A stretch of DNA of 64,000 nt from Myceligenerans crystallogenes (GCF_039529775.1 NZ_BAAANL010000003.1:62001-126000), one strand, 5' to 3'; shown: positions 23,579-32,303, numbered from the stretch's first letter. Program-made: numbers and translations. The notes: generated from the sequence alone by a model not told the origin.

Positions 23579-25060
23579 TCAGACCCGGTTCCAGCGCTGG
23601 TTGGCGCCGCCCGAGCAGGCGTACGACTGGACGGTCGCGCCGTCGCTGCCGCTCCAGATGTCGATGCACACGCCGTACTGGGTGTTGCGGATCTCGCCGT
23701 TGGCGCTCTGGGTCCACTTCTGGTTGTTGTTGCCGTTGCAGTCGTAGATCTGGACCTGGGTCCCGTTGCTGCCCGAGGGCAGGTCCACGCACTTGCCCTT
23801 GACGGTCAGCGACCCGTTGGAGTTGAACGTGAACCGCTGGTTGTCGGTCTGCCAGCAGGAGTACGTCTGCAGCTTGGTGCCGTTGGCGGTGTTGCCACCG
23901 GGCAGGTCCAGGCACTTGCCGTACTGGGCGTTCTGCAGGCGGGTGACGGTGCCGGTGCCACCGGTGGGGTCCGGCGTCGGGGAGGTGGTCGCCGTCGGGG
24001 TCTGGGTGGGCGTGCCGGTGCCGCCCGCGTTCAGGGCGTCGAGCACGTAGTTGTACGCGAGCTTCTTGTTGCCGTTGCCGTCGAACAGCAGCGGGGTACC
24101 CGAGGCGCGCCACGAGTCGGTGTCACGCACGCCCCACACCGTGATGCCGGTGCAGCGGGCCACGGACAGGCAGGCCTGGACGATGCCGCGGTACTGCTCG
24201 GCCTGCGAGGTGCCGGAGCCCTCGATGTCGAGCTCGGTGATCTGGACGTCGACGCCCAGGGCGGCGAAGTTCCCGAGGGTGGTGTGATAGTTGCTCGGCA
24301 CCGGGTTGCCCGAGTTGAAGTGGGCCTGGAAGCCCACGCAGTCGATGGGCACGCCGCGCGACTTGAAGTCCCGGACCATGTTGTACACGGCCTGCGTCTT
24401 GGCGTGGCTCCAGTTGTCGGTGTTGTAGTCGTTGTAGCAGAGCTTGGCGGCCGGGTCGGCGGCGCGGGCGGCGCGGAACGCGGCCTCGATCCAGTCGTTG
24501 CCCGTGCGCTGGAGGTTGGAGTTACGGCGGGCGCCGGAGCTGCCGTCCTCGAACGCCTCGTTCACCACGTCCCAGGCGTAGATCTTGCCCTTGTAGTGGG
24601 TGGCGACCTGGGTGACGTGGTTGAGCATCGCGTTGCGCAGCGAGGTGCCCTCCATGTTCTGCATCCAGCCCGGCTGCTGCGAGTGCCAGGCCAGGGCGTG
24701 GCCGCGGACCTGCTTGCCGCGGCTGGTGGCCCAGTTCAGGATGGTGTCGCCCTGGCTGTAGTTGAACTGGTTCTGCGACGGCTCCGTCGCGTCCATCTTC
24801 ATCTCGTTCTCGGCGGTGATCATGTTGAACTCGCGGTTCGCGATGGTCGAGTACGTCGAGTCGGAGAGCCTGCTCGCCGCGAGGGCGGTGCCGAAGTAGC
24901 GGCCGGACTCCGCGGCGGCGGCCTGGAGGGTGCTGCCCGCGGCGTTCGCCTGGAGGGTGCCGGTGACGGCGATGCTGCCGGTGATCACGACGGCTGCGAG
25001 AGCGGCGAACGCGGCGACGCGTCCCTTCCGGGTGGTGCGCGGGGGTAGTGCTCGGGTCAT
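23579..25060 (-). CDS. Secreted endo-1,4-beta-xylanase, GH10 plus ricin-type CBM13
   Basis: 493-residue xylan-degrading enzyme close in layout to Streptomyces lividans XlnA. A signal peptide ends near LQANAAG. The GH10 barrel has acid/base Glu168 in WDVVNEAF and nucleophile Glu276 in ITELDIEG, 108 residues apart as in XlnA. A Thr/Pro linker (TPTQTPTATTSPTPDPT) is followed by a beta-trefoil lectin module with three repeats ending in NQRF, NQKW and NQRW. The promoter upstream is clear and carries two palindromes that suggest a LacI-type repressor. Confidence 0.97.
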   Translation of the reverse strand: MTRALPPRTTRKGRVAAFAALAAVVITGSIAVTGTLQANAAGSTLQAAAAESGRYFGTALAASRLSDSTYSTIANREFNMITAENEMKMDATEPSQNQFNYSQGDTILNWATSRGKQVRGHALAWHSQQPGWMQNMEGTSLRNAMLNHVTQVATHYKGKIYAWDVVNEAFEDGSSGARRNSNLQRTGNDWIEAAFRAARAADPAAKLCYNDYNTDNWSHAKTQAVYNMVRDFKSRGVPIDCVGFQAHFNSGNPVPSNYHTTLGNFAALGVDVQITELDIEGSGTSQAEQYRGIVQACLSVARCTGITVWGVRDTDSWRASGTPLLFDGNGNKKLAYNYVLDALNAGGTGTPTQTPTATTSPTPDPTGGTGTVTRLQNAQYGKCLDLPGGNTANGTKLQTYSCWQTDNQRFTFNSNGSLTVKGKCVDLPSGSNGTQVQIYDCNGNNNQKWTQSANGEIRNTQYGVCIDIWSGSDGATVQSYACSGGANQRWNRV

Positions 25061-25124
25061 CTTCGATCCTGTCTTCCCGGACCGGCCTTCGTTGGCTGGT
25101 CAGCGCGAAAAGGTTTTCAGAGCG

Positions 25125-25153
25125 ATATTAGCGTTACAACGGTGGGCTGGCAA
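25125..25153 (-). promoter_or_regulatory. Xylanase promoter, TTGCCA-N17-TAATAT
   Basis: On the minus strand -35 TTGCCA is at 25148-25153 and -10 TAATAT at 25125-25130, with ideal 17-base spacing. It is the best housekeeping-sigma promoter seen in the window and predicts a 5' UTR of about 55 bases. Confidence 0.75.
25132..25141. promoter_or_regulatory. Operator-like palindrome in xylanase promoter spacer
   Basis: CGTTACAACG: half sites CGTT/AACG with a two-base centre, lying between -10 and -35, where a bound repressor would block RNA polymerase. Confidence 0.55.
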
Positions 25154-25154
25154 T

Positions 25155-25168
25155 CGTTGTCGATAACG
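25155..25168. promoter_or_regulatory. Operator-like palindrome just upstream of xylanase -35
   Basis: CGTTGTCGATAACG: CGTT-N-TCGA-N-AACG is symmetric except for the two N positions. It has the CG-centred form common for LacI-family regulators and the same half-site as the spacer palindrome. Confidence 0.55.
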
Positions 25169-25276
25169 TTTTTTGGAGAGGGCTGGGCCGCACGGCGCGT
25201 GAGGTGGCCCGCCGGCCCGCGGGCCAGGCCCTCCGGCTCGGTGCAAGCCGCCCCGCGCACCGGACATAGTGAGGGC

Positions 25277-25825
25277 ATGGGAGACATCCACGCGGCGCCG
25301 TCCGGCCGCCCGCCGTCGCACGACGACGCCTGGTTCGCCGCGCTCTTCGACGCGCATCACCGCGCCCTCTTCCGCTACTTCGTACGCCGGCTGCCCGCCA
25401 CCGGCGGCGGCCGCACGAGCGACGCGGAGGACCTCGCCGCCGAGGTCCTCGCCACCGCCTGGCGCCGCCGCGCCGACGTCCCCGACGGCGCCGAGCTCCC
25501 CTGGCTGTACCGCACCGCGGGGTTCACGCTCGCCAACCACCGGCGCAAGATCCGGGCCCTGCCCGTCGCCGTCGTCCCCGACGAGCCCGACGACGTCGAC
25601 CCCGAGACGCTCGCGGTCGACGACGACGCCGTGCGCGCCGTCCTCGCCTCGCTGAGCGCGCGCGACCGGCGGATCCTCCTGCTCGTCGCCTGGGACGGCC
25701 TGGACGGCGACGCCCTCGCCGAGGTCCTGGGCGTGTCCCGCGGCGGCGCCGACGCCGCGCTCTCCCGTGCCCGCTCCCGCCTCCGCGAGGCGTGGCTCAC
25801 GCAGGAGCAAGCCCGTGACGCGTGA
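25277..25825 (+). CDS. RNA polymerase sigma factor, ECF-type
   Basis: 182-residue sigma-70-family factor. Region 2 contains LFDAHHRALFRYFVRRL and DAEDLAAEVLATAWRR; region 4 contains LSARDRRILLLVAWDGLDGD and GVSRGGADAALSRARSRLRE. The start at MGDIHAA is favoured by a CATAGT box six bases upstream and GAGGG next to the ATG; a longer frame has no signal. It overlaps the downstream membrane protein gene by 11 bases, the usual arrangement for a sigma factor and its anti-sigma partner. Confidence 0.88.
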   Translation: MGDIHAAPSGRPPSHDDAWFAALFDAHHRALFRYFVRRLPATGGGRTSDAEDLAAEVLATAWRRRADVPDGAELPWLYRTAGFTLANHRRKIRALPVAVVPDEPDDVDPETLAVDDDAVRAVLASLSARDRRILLLVAWDGLDGDALAEVLGVSRGGADAALSRARSRLREAWLTQEQARDA

Positions 25826-27629
25826 CGACAGAGACCAGGGTGAGGGCCGGCCGCCGGACGACGGCGACCGGGACGGCGAGACGGCTCGCGGCGCATCGAA
25901 CCGCGGCGAGGCCGGCAGCGGCGGCACCGGCAGCGGTGACACCGGCAACGACGACGAGTACGGAGGGATGGCGATGAACGACGCATCGAACGGCCTGCCG
26001 GACGACGGCACGCAGGGCGCGGGAAACGACGGCGCGACGGATGACGGCACGGCGCACGACGACGTCTTCGCCCGCCTCCGTGCGGCCGACCCGGCGCTCG
26101 GCGCGCCCGCACCCGCGGCCGGGGTGCTGCGGGCCAAGGTGGACGCCCTGATCGGGCAGGACGCCCCGGCCGGGTCCCGGTCACCCGGCGCGGCGTCGTC
26201 GGGCAGCGGCACGACCGCGGCGAACGCTCCCGTGCAGGGTGCCGATGAACTCGCCGCGCGGCGTCGCCGCCGGCAGCCGTGGCTCGCCGCGGCCGCCGTG
26301 GCGGCCTTCCTCGTCGTGGGCGGCGGCGGGTACGCGGCCGGCTCGAACGGGCTGACGCTGTCGCTCGGGGGCAGCGACGGGGCCGGGGCTGCGCCCGAGT
26401 CCGGTGCCGAGGCGGCGGCCGACGCGGCGCCCCCGATGACCCTCGACATGCCGGGCGCGGACGCCGGCGGCCCGGAGCGGAGCGGCGGGACCACGGAGAA
26501 CGCCGGGCCCGGCGCCGGGGACACCCCGGCCGCCGGCACCTTCATGTACCCGGCCCCGGGCCGCACGGTGTTCCACCCGGGCGCCGGGCTGTCCGGCGGC
26601 ACGGGCGAGGCGGAGGCGTACGCGCTCGACGCGGCGTCGTCGTACACCCGCGAGGCCGCCGAACGGATGGCGAGCGCGCTCGGCCTGCGGACCGGGGTGC
26701 GCGAGGAGGGCGGCGCGTGGACGGCCGGCCCCGCCGACGGCAGTGCCCCGGCGCTGCAGGTCTCCGCGGACGGCAGGACGTCGGTGTGGTTCTTCGGCGA
26801 CGTGGACTCCTGGCGCTGCGCGGACGGGGCGGAAACGCTCACGGAGCCGGCCGAGCCCGGGACCGCGGGCGGTTCGGACGGGAGCACGGGCCAGGAACCC
26901 GGCGTGATCGAGCCCGACGACGGCGCCGCGGCGCCGGACGCGAAGGGCGGCGGTGCACCGCCGTGCCCGGAGGGTACGGCGGGCGCGCCCTCGACGCCGG
27001 CCGCGACGGACGAGCTGCGCCGCCTGATGGAGGCGGTGGGCGTGGACACGAGCGCCTTCGAGTTCGAGGCGCAGGCCTCCGGCGGCGGCACGAGCGTGAT
27101 CGCCTTCCACGTGCTCGACGGGCGGCGGACCGGGCTGCAGTGGTCCGCGACGGTGACGGGGGACGGGGCCGGCCTGCGCTTCGCGGCGCTCGACGGGTTC
27201 CTCGCGCCGGTCACGGAGCTGGGCACGTACCCGGTCGTGTCCGAGCGCGAGGCCGCGGGGCGGCTGGGCGACGCCCGGTTCGGCGCGGGGTACGGGGACA
27301 TCCTGCCGCTCGCCGCCGCCGGGCGTGAGGCGGCGGTGGCCGAGCAGGGCGGCGACGCGCCGGCCTCCGGCGGCAGCGGTGCGGCGCCGGACACCTCGAC
27401 GTCGTCGTCCGACGTCCCCGCCGGACCGCCCGCCACGCCGGTGCCCGGCGACGCGATCGGCTGGCCGGTGCGGGACGTGACGATCACGGGGGCGGAGCTC
27501 GGCGTCGCGCAGCACACGCTGACCGACGGCGCGGTGGTGCTGATTCCCGCGTACGAGCTGACCGGCGACGGCGGCACCTGGTCGGTCGTCGCGGTCGCCG
27601 AGGATGGACTGGACTTCGCGAGCCGCTGA
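25815..27629 (+). CDS. Single-span membrane protein, probable anti-sigma-like partner
   Basis: 604 residues. A cytoplasmic Asp/Gly-rich N-terminal half of about 160 residues contains VFARLRAADPALGAPAPAAG. One membrane helix follows RRRRRQ (PWLAAAAVAAFLVVGGGGYA), then a large extracytoplasmic part with low-complexity Gly/Ala/Pro segments and a few Cys. The overlap with the sigma gene and AGGAG eight bases before GTG support co-translation. No recognisable zinc anti-sigma motif is present, so the anti-sigma role is inferred from layout only. Confidence 0.65.
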   Translation: MTRDDRDQGEGRPPDDGDRDGETARGASNRGEAGSGGTGSGDTGNDDEYGGMAMNDASNGLPDDGTQGAGNDGATDDGTAHDDVFARLRAADPALGAPAPAAGVLRAKVDALIGQDAPAGSRSPGAASSGSGTTAANAPVQGADELAARRRRRQPWLAAAAVAAFLVVGGGGYAAGSNGLTLSLGGSDGAGAAPESGAEAAADAAPPMTLDMPGADAGGPERSGGTTENAGPGAGDTPAAGTFMYPAPGRTVFHPGAGLSGGTGEAEAYALDAASSYTREAAERMASALGLRTGVREEGGAWTAGPADGSAPALQVSADGRTSVWFFGDVDSWRCADGAETLTEPAEPGTAGGSDGSTGQEPGVIEPDDGAAAPDAKGGGAPPCPEGTAGAPSTPAATDELRRLMEAVGVDTSAFEFEAQASGGGTSVIAFHVLDGRRTGLQWSATVTGDGAGLRFAALDGFLAPVTELGTYPVVSEREAAGRLGDARFGAGYGDILPLAAAGREAAVAEQGGDAPASGGSGAAPDTSTSSSDVPAGPPATPVPGDAIGWPVRDVTITGAELGVAQHTLTDGAVVLIPAYELTGDGGTWSVVAVAEDGLDFASR

Positions 27630-27720
27630 ACCGGGGGATAGGTTCGACACGGTGACCGTCCCCCGCCCGCGCGGCGGGGCCGGGCACCTGTCGGATCATC
27701 CACGATCACAGGGAGTTCCC

Positions 27721-28164
27721 ATGCCAGTCCGTACCGCCCGCACCGCCTGGAACGGCACCCTTCAGGAGGGGTCGGGTCAGGTGGAACTGACGTCGTCGGG
27801 CGCCGCGACGTTCGACGTGTCGTTCCCGCGTCGCGCCGCCGACGACGCCGAGGGCACCACCAGCCCCGAGGAGCTGATCGCCGCCGCGCACAGCTCGTGC
27901 TTCGCGATGGCGTTCTCCGCCGAGCTCGGCAACGCCGGAGGCACTCCGGAGCAGGTCGAGGTCGGCGCCGACGTCACGCTGTCGGCGGACCCCGCCGGCG
28001 GTTTCCAGATCTCCACCATCGCCCTGACCGTCCGCGGCTACGCGAGCGGCGTGGACGAGGCCGGCTTCAAGGCCGCCGCCGAGGCCGCCAAGGCGGGTTG
28101 CCCGATCTCGAAGGCGCTCGCGGGCGTCGGCGAGATCACGCTGGACGTCACGTACGAGGGCTGA
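27721..28164 (+). CDS. osmC: OsmC-family peroxiredoxin
   Basis: 147-residue OsmC/Ohr fold protein that reduces organic peroxides with two cysteines. Both are present: SSCFAMAFSAEL and AGCPISKALAGV. The overall form (MPVRTARTAWNGTLQEGSG at the start, ITLDVTYEG at the end) is typical of OsmC rather than Ohr. GGGAG precedes the ATG. It stands alone between the sigma-linked gene and a strong terminator. Confidence 0.93.
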   Translation: MPVRTARTAWNGTLQEGSGQVELTSSGAATFDVSFPRRAADDAEGTTSPEELIAAAHSSCFAMAFSAELGNAGGTPEQVEVGADVTLSADPAGGFQISTIALTVRGYASGVDEAGFKAAAEAAKAGCPISKALAGVGEITLDVTYEG

Positions 28165-28179
28165 GGCCCGAGCACGACC

Positions 28180-28237
28180 GGGTGCCCGCGTTCCGTCACC
28201 CGCCGGCGTTGCCCGGCGCGACGGAGCGCGGGCACCC
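28180..28237. terminator. Long hairpin between convergent osmC and nitroreductase genes
   Basis: GGGTGCCCGCG (28180-28190) pairs with CGCGGGCACCC (28227-28237), extended by TCCGTC/GACGGA inside and a further CCGGCG/CGGCG hairpin at the tip. Confidence 0.75.
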
Positions 28238-28287
28238 GCCGCGTCGCGGCGGGACGGCCCTGCGCCGGGACGGGCGGCGCGTGCCGC

Positions 28288-28926
28288 CTATCCCGGCGCG
28301 TCCGTCGCGGTGAACCGCCCGCGGAAGACGACGTCGGACAACGGCTTGCGGCGGCGGCGCCCCGGGGAGCCCGCGGCTCCGCCCGTCGCGGGGTGGCCGA
28401 CGGCGATCGCGCCGGTGATCTCGAACTCCCCGGGGATCGTGAAGGCGGACCTCACCTCCTGGACCCGGGCGGGCGGGACGCCGAAGAAGCAGGCGCCCAG
28501 GCCCTCGTCGACCGCCGTCTGGAGGATGAGGAGCGCCGCCATCCCCGCGTCGACGTGCCAGAACGGGACCGGCCAGCGGGACTCGTCGAGATCCGCCCAG
28601 CCCTTGTCCCGCTCGGCGTACCGGCGCAGGTAGGCGGCCTTCGAGGTCAGCACGAGGACGATCACGGGCGCGGTGCGCATCCCCGCGAGCCAGCCCGACA
28701 TGTCGCGGTCGCTCCGTGCGCCGGCCGAGGGCGGGGTCGCGGCCGTCCAGAAGCGGGCGCGGGCCTCGGCGTCGTCGGCGACGACGAAGGCCCAGCCCTG
28801 GCTGAAGCCCGCGTTCGGGGCGCGCACCGCGTTGCCGAGCATGCGGTCCACGGCCCGCGGCGGGACGGGCTCGCCGTCGAACCTCCGGTGCATCCGGCGT
28901 CTGCGGACCACGTCCTGGAATTCCAT
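28288..28926 (-). CDS. Nitroreductase-family FMN oxidoreductase
   Basis: 212-residue member with the actinobacterial start MEFQDVVRRRRMHRRF, the FMN phosphate-binding NAVRAPNAGFSQGWAFVV, and GMAALLILQTAVDEGLGACF. The substrate is unknown. Relatives act on nitro compounds, enones or F420-related substrates. F420 genes are 4 kb away but not linked. A Gly/Arg-rich C-terminal end is weakly conserved. Convergent with osmC. Confidence 0.88.
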   Translation of the reverse strand: MEFQDVVRRRRMHRRFDGEPVPPRAVDRMLGNAVRAPNAGFSQGWAFVVADDAEARARFWTAATPPSAGARSDRDMSGWLAGMRTAPVIVLVLTSKAAYLRRYAERDKGWADLDESRWPVPFWHVDAGMAALLILQTAVDEGLGACFFGVPPARVQEVRSAFTIPGEFEITGAIAVGHPATGGAAGSPGRRRRKPLSDVVFRGRFTATDAPG

Positions 28927-29046
28927 GGCCTTATCCTCGCTCGCGCGCGGTGCGCCGGGGGACGGGGCGGCCGCCCGCCGGGCCGATGTCAGACAGCCGG
29001 AATACAGTCGTGAGGGTCATCACATCCCGCTCCGCTGGAGACGATC

Positions 29047-29508
29047 ATGGTCAATCTCAACCCGTACCTCAGCTTCCGGACCGAGACCCGCGAGGCGCTC
29101 GAGTTCTACCGGACCGCGCTCGGCGGCACCGTGGAGGTCATGCCGTTCGGCGACATGCCGATGCCCGATCTGCCGCAGGGCGCCGAGAACCTCGTCATGC
29201 ACGGCTCGCTCACCACCGAGCACGGCCTCACGCTCATGGCCGCGGACTCGCCCGAGGGCATGATGCCCTACGAGGCTCCGTCCGGCGGCGTGACCGTCGC
29301 CCTGACCGGCGGCTCCGCCGACCGCGAGTACATCGCCGCCGCCTACGAGAAGCTCTCCGAGGGTGCGAGCGACGTGCTGCCGTTCGAGCCGGCCCCGTGG
29401 GGCGACGTCTACGGCTCGCTCAAGGACAAGTACGGCGTCTCGTGGATGTTCGACTGCGGCACCCCGGAGAGCGAGGCCGCCGCGGCCCAGGCCGGGCAGC
29501 AGGGCTGA
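29047..29508 (+). CDS. VOC/PhnB-like glyoxalase-fold protein
   Basis: 153-residue protein of the PhnB/YjdN group: LNPYLSFRTETREALEFYRT at the start, FGDMPMPD, GGVTVALTGGS and WGDVYGSLKDKYGVSWMFDC. The family's name as a 3-demethylubiquinone methyltransferase relative is misleading; most members have no known reaction. A good GGAG lies eight bases before the ATG. Confidence 0.9.
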   Translation: MVNLNPYLSFRTETREALEFYRTALGGTVEVMPFGDMPMPDLPQGAENLVMHGSLTTEHGLTLMAADSPEGMMPYEAPSGGVTVALTGGSADREYIAAAYEKLSEGASDVLPFEPAPWGDVYGSLKDKYGVSWMFDCGTPESEAAAAQAGQQG

Positions 29509-29564
29509 CGGTCCCGCCGGGCTGACGGCCCGCCCGTGCGGGCGGCGCCCGGGCGGGGCGCGGC

Positions 29565-32303
29565 CTACACGAAGCGCTGCTGGAACGCCTCCGTCAGCGA
29601 CGGGCCCTGCTCGCCGACCCGCCACACGCTCCAGCCGTCGGCCGTGTACGAGCCGGAGGCGGCCGTGGCCGCCGTGTCCGGGTGCCGGTACTGCCCGCCG
29701 TCGGCGAGCTCGATCACGCCGTTCGGGTGCAGCACCGCCTCGTAGTGCTGGTTGCGGCGCGGCCGGGACCAGACGATGCGGGTCGGCGCGCCGAAGCTGC
29801 GGGCCAGCGCCTCCAGGTCCGGGTCGTCCTCCTCGTCGAAGAGGGCCGGGGTGTGCGCCCGGATGCTCTCGTCCGTCGGCACGGGCGGGATGTGCGCCTC
29901 GGGGGCCGCACCCGGGAACGTCCTGGCGGGTGCGCGCAGCACGGTCTGGTCGTCGAAGTCGGACGGCTCCGGGTCGGCGGCGTCGAACGCCTGCTGCGCC
30001 GACCAGTCGTACACCTGGCCCCCGGCGGGCTCGGCGGCGAACCCGCCGGCCGCGTGCCCGGGACCCGGCTCGCCGCCGAAGGTGCCGGCCGCGTGCCCCT
30101 GGCCTGGCTCGCTGCTACCGAACGCGCTGAACCCGCCGTCCGGTGCGGGCGCCACGCTGCTGTCGATCACCGGCGGCTGGAACGGCACCGACTCGACCGG
30201 TCCGAAGGACCCGCTGGGGTAGTCCTCGCGGAACGACGGGTCGAACGATCCCGCGGCCGGCGCCGGCTCGAAGGGCGACGCCGGCGCGGGCGGTGCGGCC
30301 GGGAAGTCCGCCGGGGGCTGCCAGAGGTTGTCCTGCGCCGGCGCGGAGGGCTCGTAGGGGGCGACCGCCGGCGCGGGTGGCGGGGGCACCGGCGCGTGCG
30401 TGGTGAACGTCCCGTCCACGAGCGCGGGCCGGTCGTCGCGGTACGCCGGAGCCGGCGGCACGGCCTCGGGCGGTGCCGGAATCACCGGCGGGAACGCCCC
30501 GTTCGCCTCGGGCTGCGCCGGAGGCGCCGCCGGGAAGACCCCGTTCACGTCCGGCTGCGTCGGATACACGGGCGGGAACGGTTCGTTCGCCTCGGGCTGG
30601 GTCGGATACGCCGGCGGGAACGGCTCGGTCGCCTCAGGCTCGGTCGGATATGTCGGCGGGAACGGCTCGGTCGGCTCCGGGTGTGCCGGAGCCATCGGGG
30701 AGAAGGCTCCGTTCGCCTCCGGCTGCGCCGGGACGGGCGGGTACGACGGCGCCGGATCGGGCCGGCCGCCCGCCTCGTAGGGCGAGGCAGGGAACGAGGG
30801 GCCCGGGGCGCCCGGGGAGGACGGCGATCCTCCGCCGCGGCCGGCCGCGGCCGGGAAGGACAGCTCGTGGGCGGAGGATTCCGGCGCCGTCGGCCCGGCC
30901 GCGTCGGACCGCGCGGGCGTCGTCGCGTCCGCGGGGCGCTCGTCCGGCGCCGAGGCGAACCGGTCCCTGCGCGAGCGGCGCCGGGTCGGGGCGGACTGCG
31001 GGACGCGCGGCAAGGTGTCCGACGACGGCGCCGCGGCGTCCGGGTCCTGCGTGCCCGCGCCGGGGCGCACCGGGGCGGGACGCCCGTCCTGCGCCGCCGT
31101 CGGTGCCGGGCCACCGGCGGGGCCGGGGCGTTCCGCCGAGAGCGGCGGTACCGGGGTGCCGTTCTGCGGGGTGGCGGTCGCGGCCTCTCGCTCGGCCATC
31201 ACCCGCCGGGCGGCGCGGCTCGGCGGCATCGCCCGGGCGCCGTCCGGCGCGGGCACGGGGTTGCTCTCCGGTGCCGACGGGGCGTCACCCTTGCGCGCCA
31301 GCGACCGGCGCAGGCCCTTGGCGGGGTTCGGGCCGCCCGGGACGGTCGCCCCGCCGGCCGTGGTCGTGGCCTGGTGGCGCTCCGCCGCGGGGCGCGCGTC
31401 CCCGGACGACGGCGTCGGCGTCGGCCCGGAGACGGGTGCGGGCGACTGTGCCGCCGGCTCGCCCCGGCGGGGCGCGCTCGCCGCGGCGCTCCGCCGCCGC
31501 GAGTCCTGGGACGCGTTCGGCCCGGACCCCGGCTTGTGCGCGACGACCGGCAGCTTGCCGGTCAGCGCGTACCCGACCTTGACGCCCTCGGCGAAGACGT
31601 CCTCCTGGTTCTTGCTCTGCGCAGAGGTGAACATCGGCGCGGACGCCACCGGCTCGGGCGTCACGCGAGCGGGCTCGTTGCCGCGGGTGATCGACCGGCG
31701 GTCCTCCTGACGCGGCGACGGCAGACCCGGGGGAAGGTGGATGACGAGCGGCGAGACGTCGAGGAAGCGGCGGCCGTCGTCGGACTTGACCACGTCCATC
31801 TTCAGCACCTCCACCGGCATGGTGGGCTGCCGCAGGAAGTCGACGGCGTTGAGGATCTCCTGGGGCGCGTTCTGGCAGATGATGATGAGCCGCGCGCCGC
31901 CGCCGCTCTTGGAGCTGCTCGACTGGGTGATCGGGACGCTGTCGTAGAACTCGGCGACGTCGTGCGCGAAGCGCTGCTGCCCGCCGTGGTAGCGCGCCGC
32001 CAGCTCGCCGCGGGTGAGCCGCCCGGCGGCTCCGGCGTGGTCCAGCGCGCGGGTCAGCGTGGACTTGTCGAGGTCCCCGACCAGCTCCACCACCACGGGG
32101 AGGCCCGAGGCGTCGAGGGCCAGCAGGTGCGGTTCGTCCGGTCCGGTGCCCTGGGAGACCGGGAAGACCTGCTCGCCCAGCAGCCCGTCGATGTGCGATT
32201 CCACGACGCGGTGGGCGGAGGTGTGCACCCCGGGTTCGCCCGCGGAACTCCCGGCGCCCTGCACGAGGAGGGGCCGTACGGCATCGACCTCGAACAGTGG
32301 CAT
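29565..32303 (-). CDS. Nuclease-fold (apparently inactive) protein with long disordered region and C-terminal RAMA-like domain
   Basis: 912 residues in three parts. Residues 1-200 resemble DUF91/NucS-like PD-(D/E)xK proteins: EPHLLALDASGLPVVVELV, then ALDHAGAAGRLTRGELAARY, GARLIIICQNAPQEILNAVD and DGRRFLDVSPL. In active relatives the motif is D...E-x-K. Here it is His59...Glu73-x-Val75, so cleavage is unlikely. Residues about 215-820 are Pro/Ala-rich and disordered, with six 14-residue repeats. The last 65 residues (NQHYEAVLHPNGVIELADGG, TAATAASGSYTADGWSVWRV) resemble the RAMA/DUF4357 domain found with restriction and methylase proteins. ATG 32301-32303 starts MPLFEVDAVRP. It is monocistronic. 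I do not know a described function. Confidence 0.72.
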   Translation of the reverse strand: MPLFEVDAVRPLLVQGAGSSAGEPGVHTSAHRVVESHIDGLLGEQVFPVSQGTGPDEPHLLALDASGLPVVVELVGDLDKSTLTRALDHAGAAGRLTRGELAARYHGGQQRFAHDVAEFYDSVPITQSSSSKSGGGARLIIICQNAPQEILNAVDFLRQPTMPVEVLKMDVVKSDDGRRFLDVSPLVIHLPPGLPSPRQEDRRSITRGNEPARVTPEPVASAPMFTSAQSKNQEDVFAEGVKVGYALTGKLPVVAHKPGSGPNASQDSRRRSAAASAPRRGEPAAQSPAPVSGPTPTPSSGDARPAAERHQATTTAGGATVPGGPNPAKGLRRSLARKGDAPSAPESNPVPAPDGARAMPPSRAARRVMAEREAATATPQNGTPVPPLSAERPGPAGGPAPTAAQDGRPAPVRPGAGTQDPDAAAPSSDTLPRVPQSAPTRRRSRRDRFASAPDERPADATTPARSDAAGPTAPESSAHELSFPAAAGRGGGSPSSPGAPGPSFPASPYEAGGRPDPAPSYPPVPAQPEANGAFSPMAPAHPEPTEPFPPTYPTEPEATEPFPPAYPTQPEANEPFPPVYPTQPDVNGVFPAAPPAQPEANGAFPPVIPAPPEAVPPAPAYRDDRPALVDGTFTTHAPVPPPPAPAVAPYEPSAPAQDNLWQPPADFPAAPPAPASPFEPAPAAGSFDPSFREDYPSGSFGPVESVPFQPPVIDSSVAPAPDGGFSAFGSSEPGQGHAAGTFGGEPGPGHAAGGFAAEPAGGQVYDWSAQQAFDAADPEPSDFDDQTVLRAPARTFPGAAPEAHIPPVPTDESIRAHTPALFDEEDDPDLEALARSFGAPTRIVWSRPRRNQHYEAVLHPNGVIELADGGQYRHPDTAATAASGSYTADGWSVWRVGEQGPSLTEAFQQRFV
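30471..30722 (-). repeat. Six 42-base (14-residue) tandem repeats inside the nuclease-like gene
   Basis: Each unit encodes a variant of PEANEPFPPVYPTQ. Copies differ at several positions but keep Pro-Glu at the start and FPP or a similar core. The phase is exact over all six units, followed by a partial seventh (PEAVPPAP). Confidence 0.85.

Noticed and set aside
28288..28926. Nitroreductase gene as the FbiB C-terminal domain of F420 synthesis
   Set aside because: It is a stand-alone, MEFQDVV-type protein on the opposite strand, 4 kb from fbiA, with no gamma-glutamyl ligase domain.
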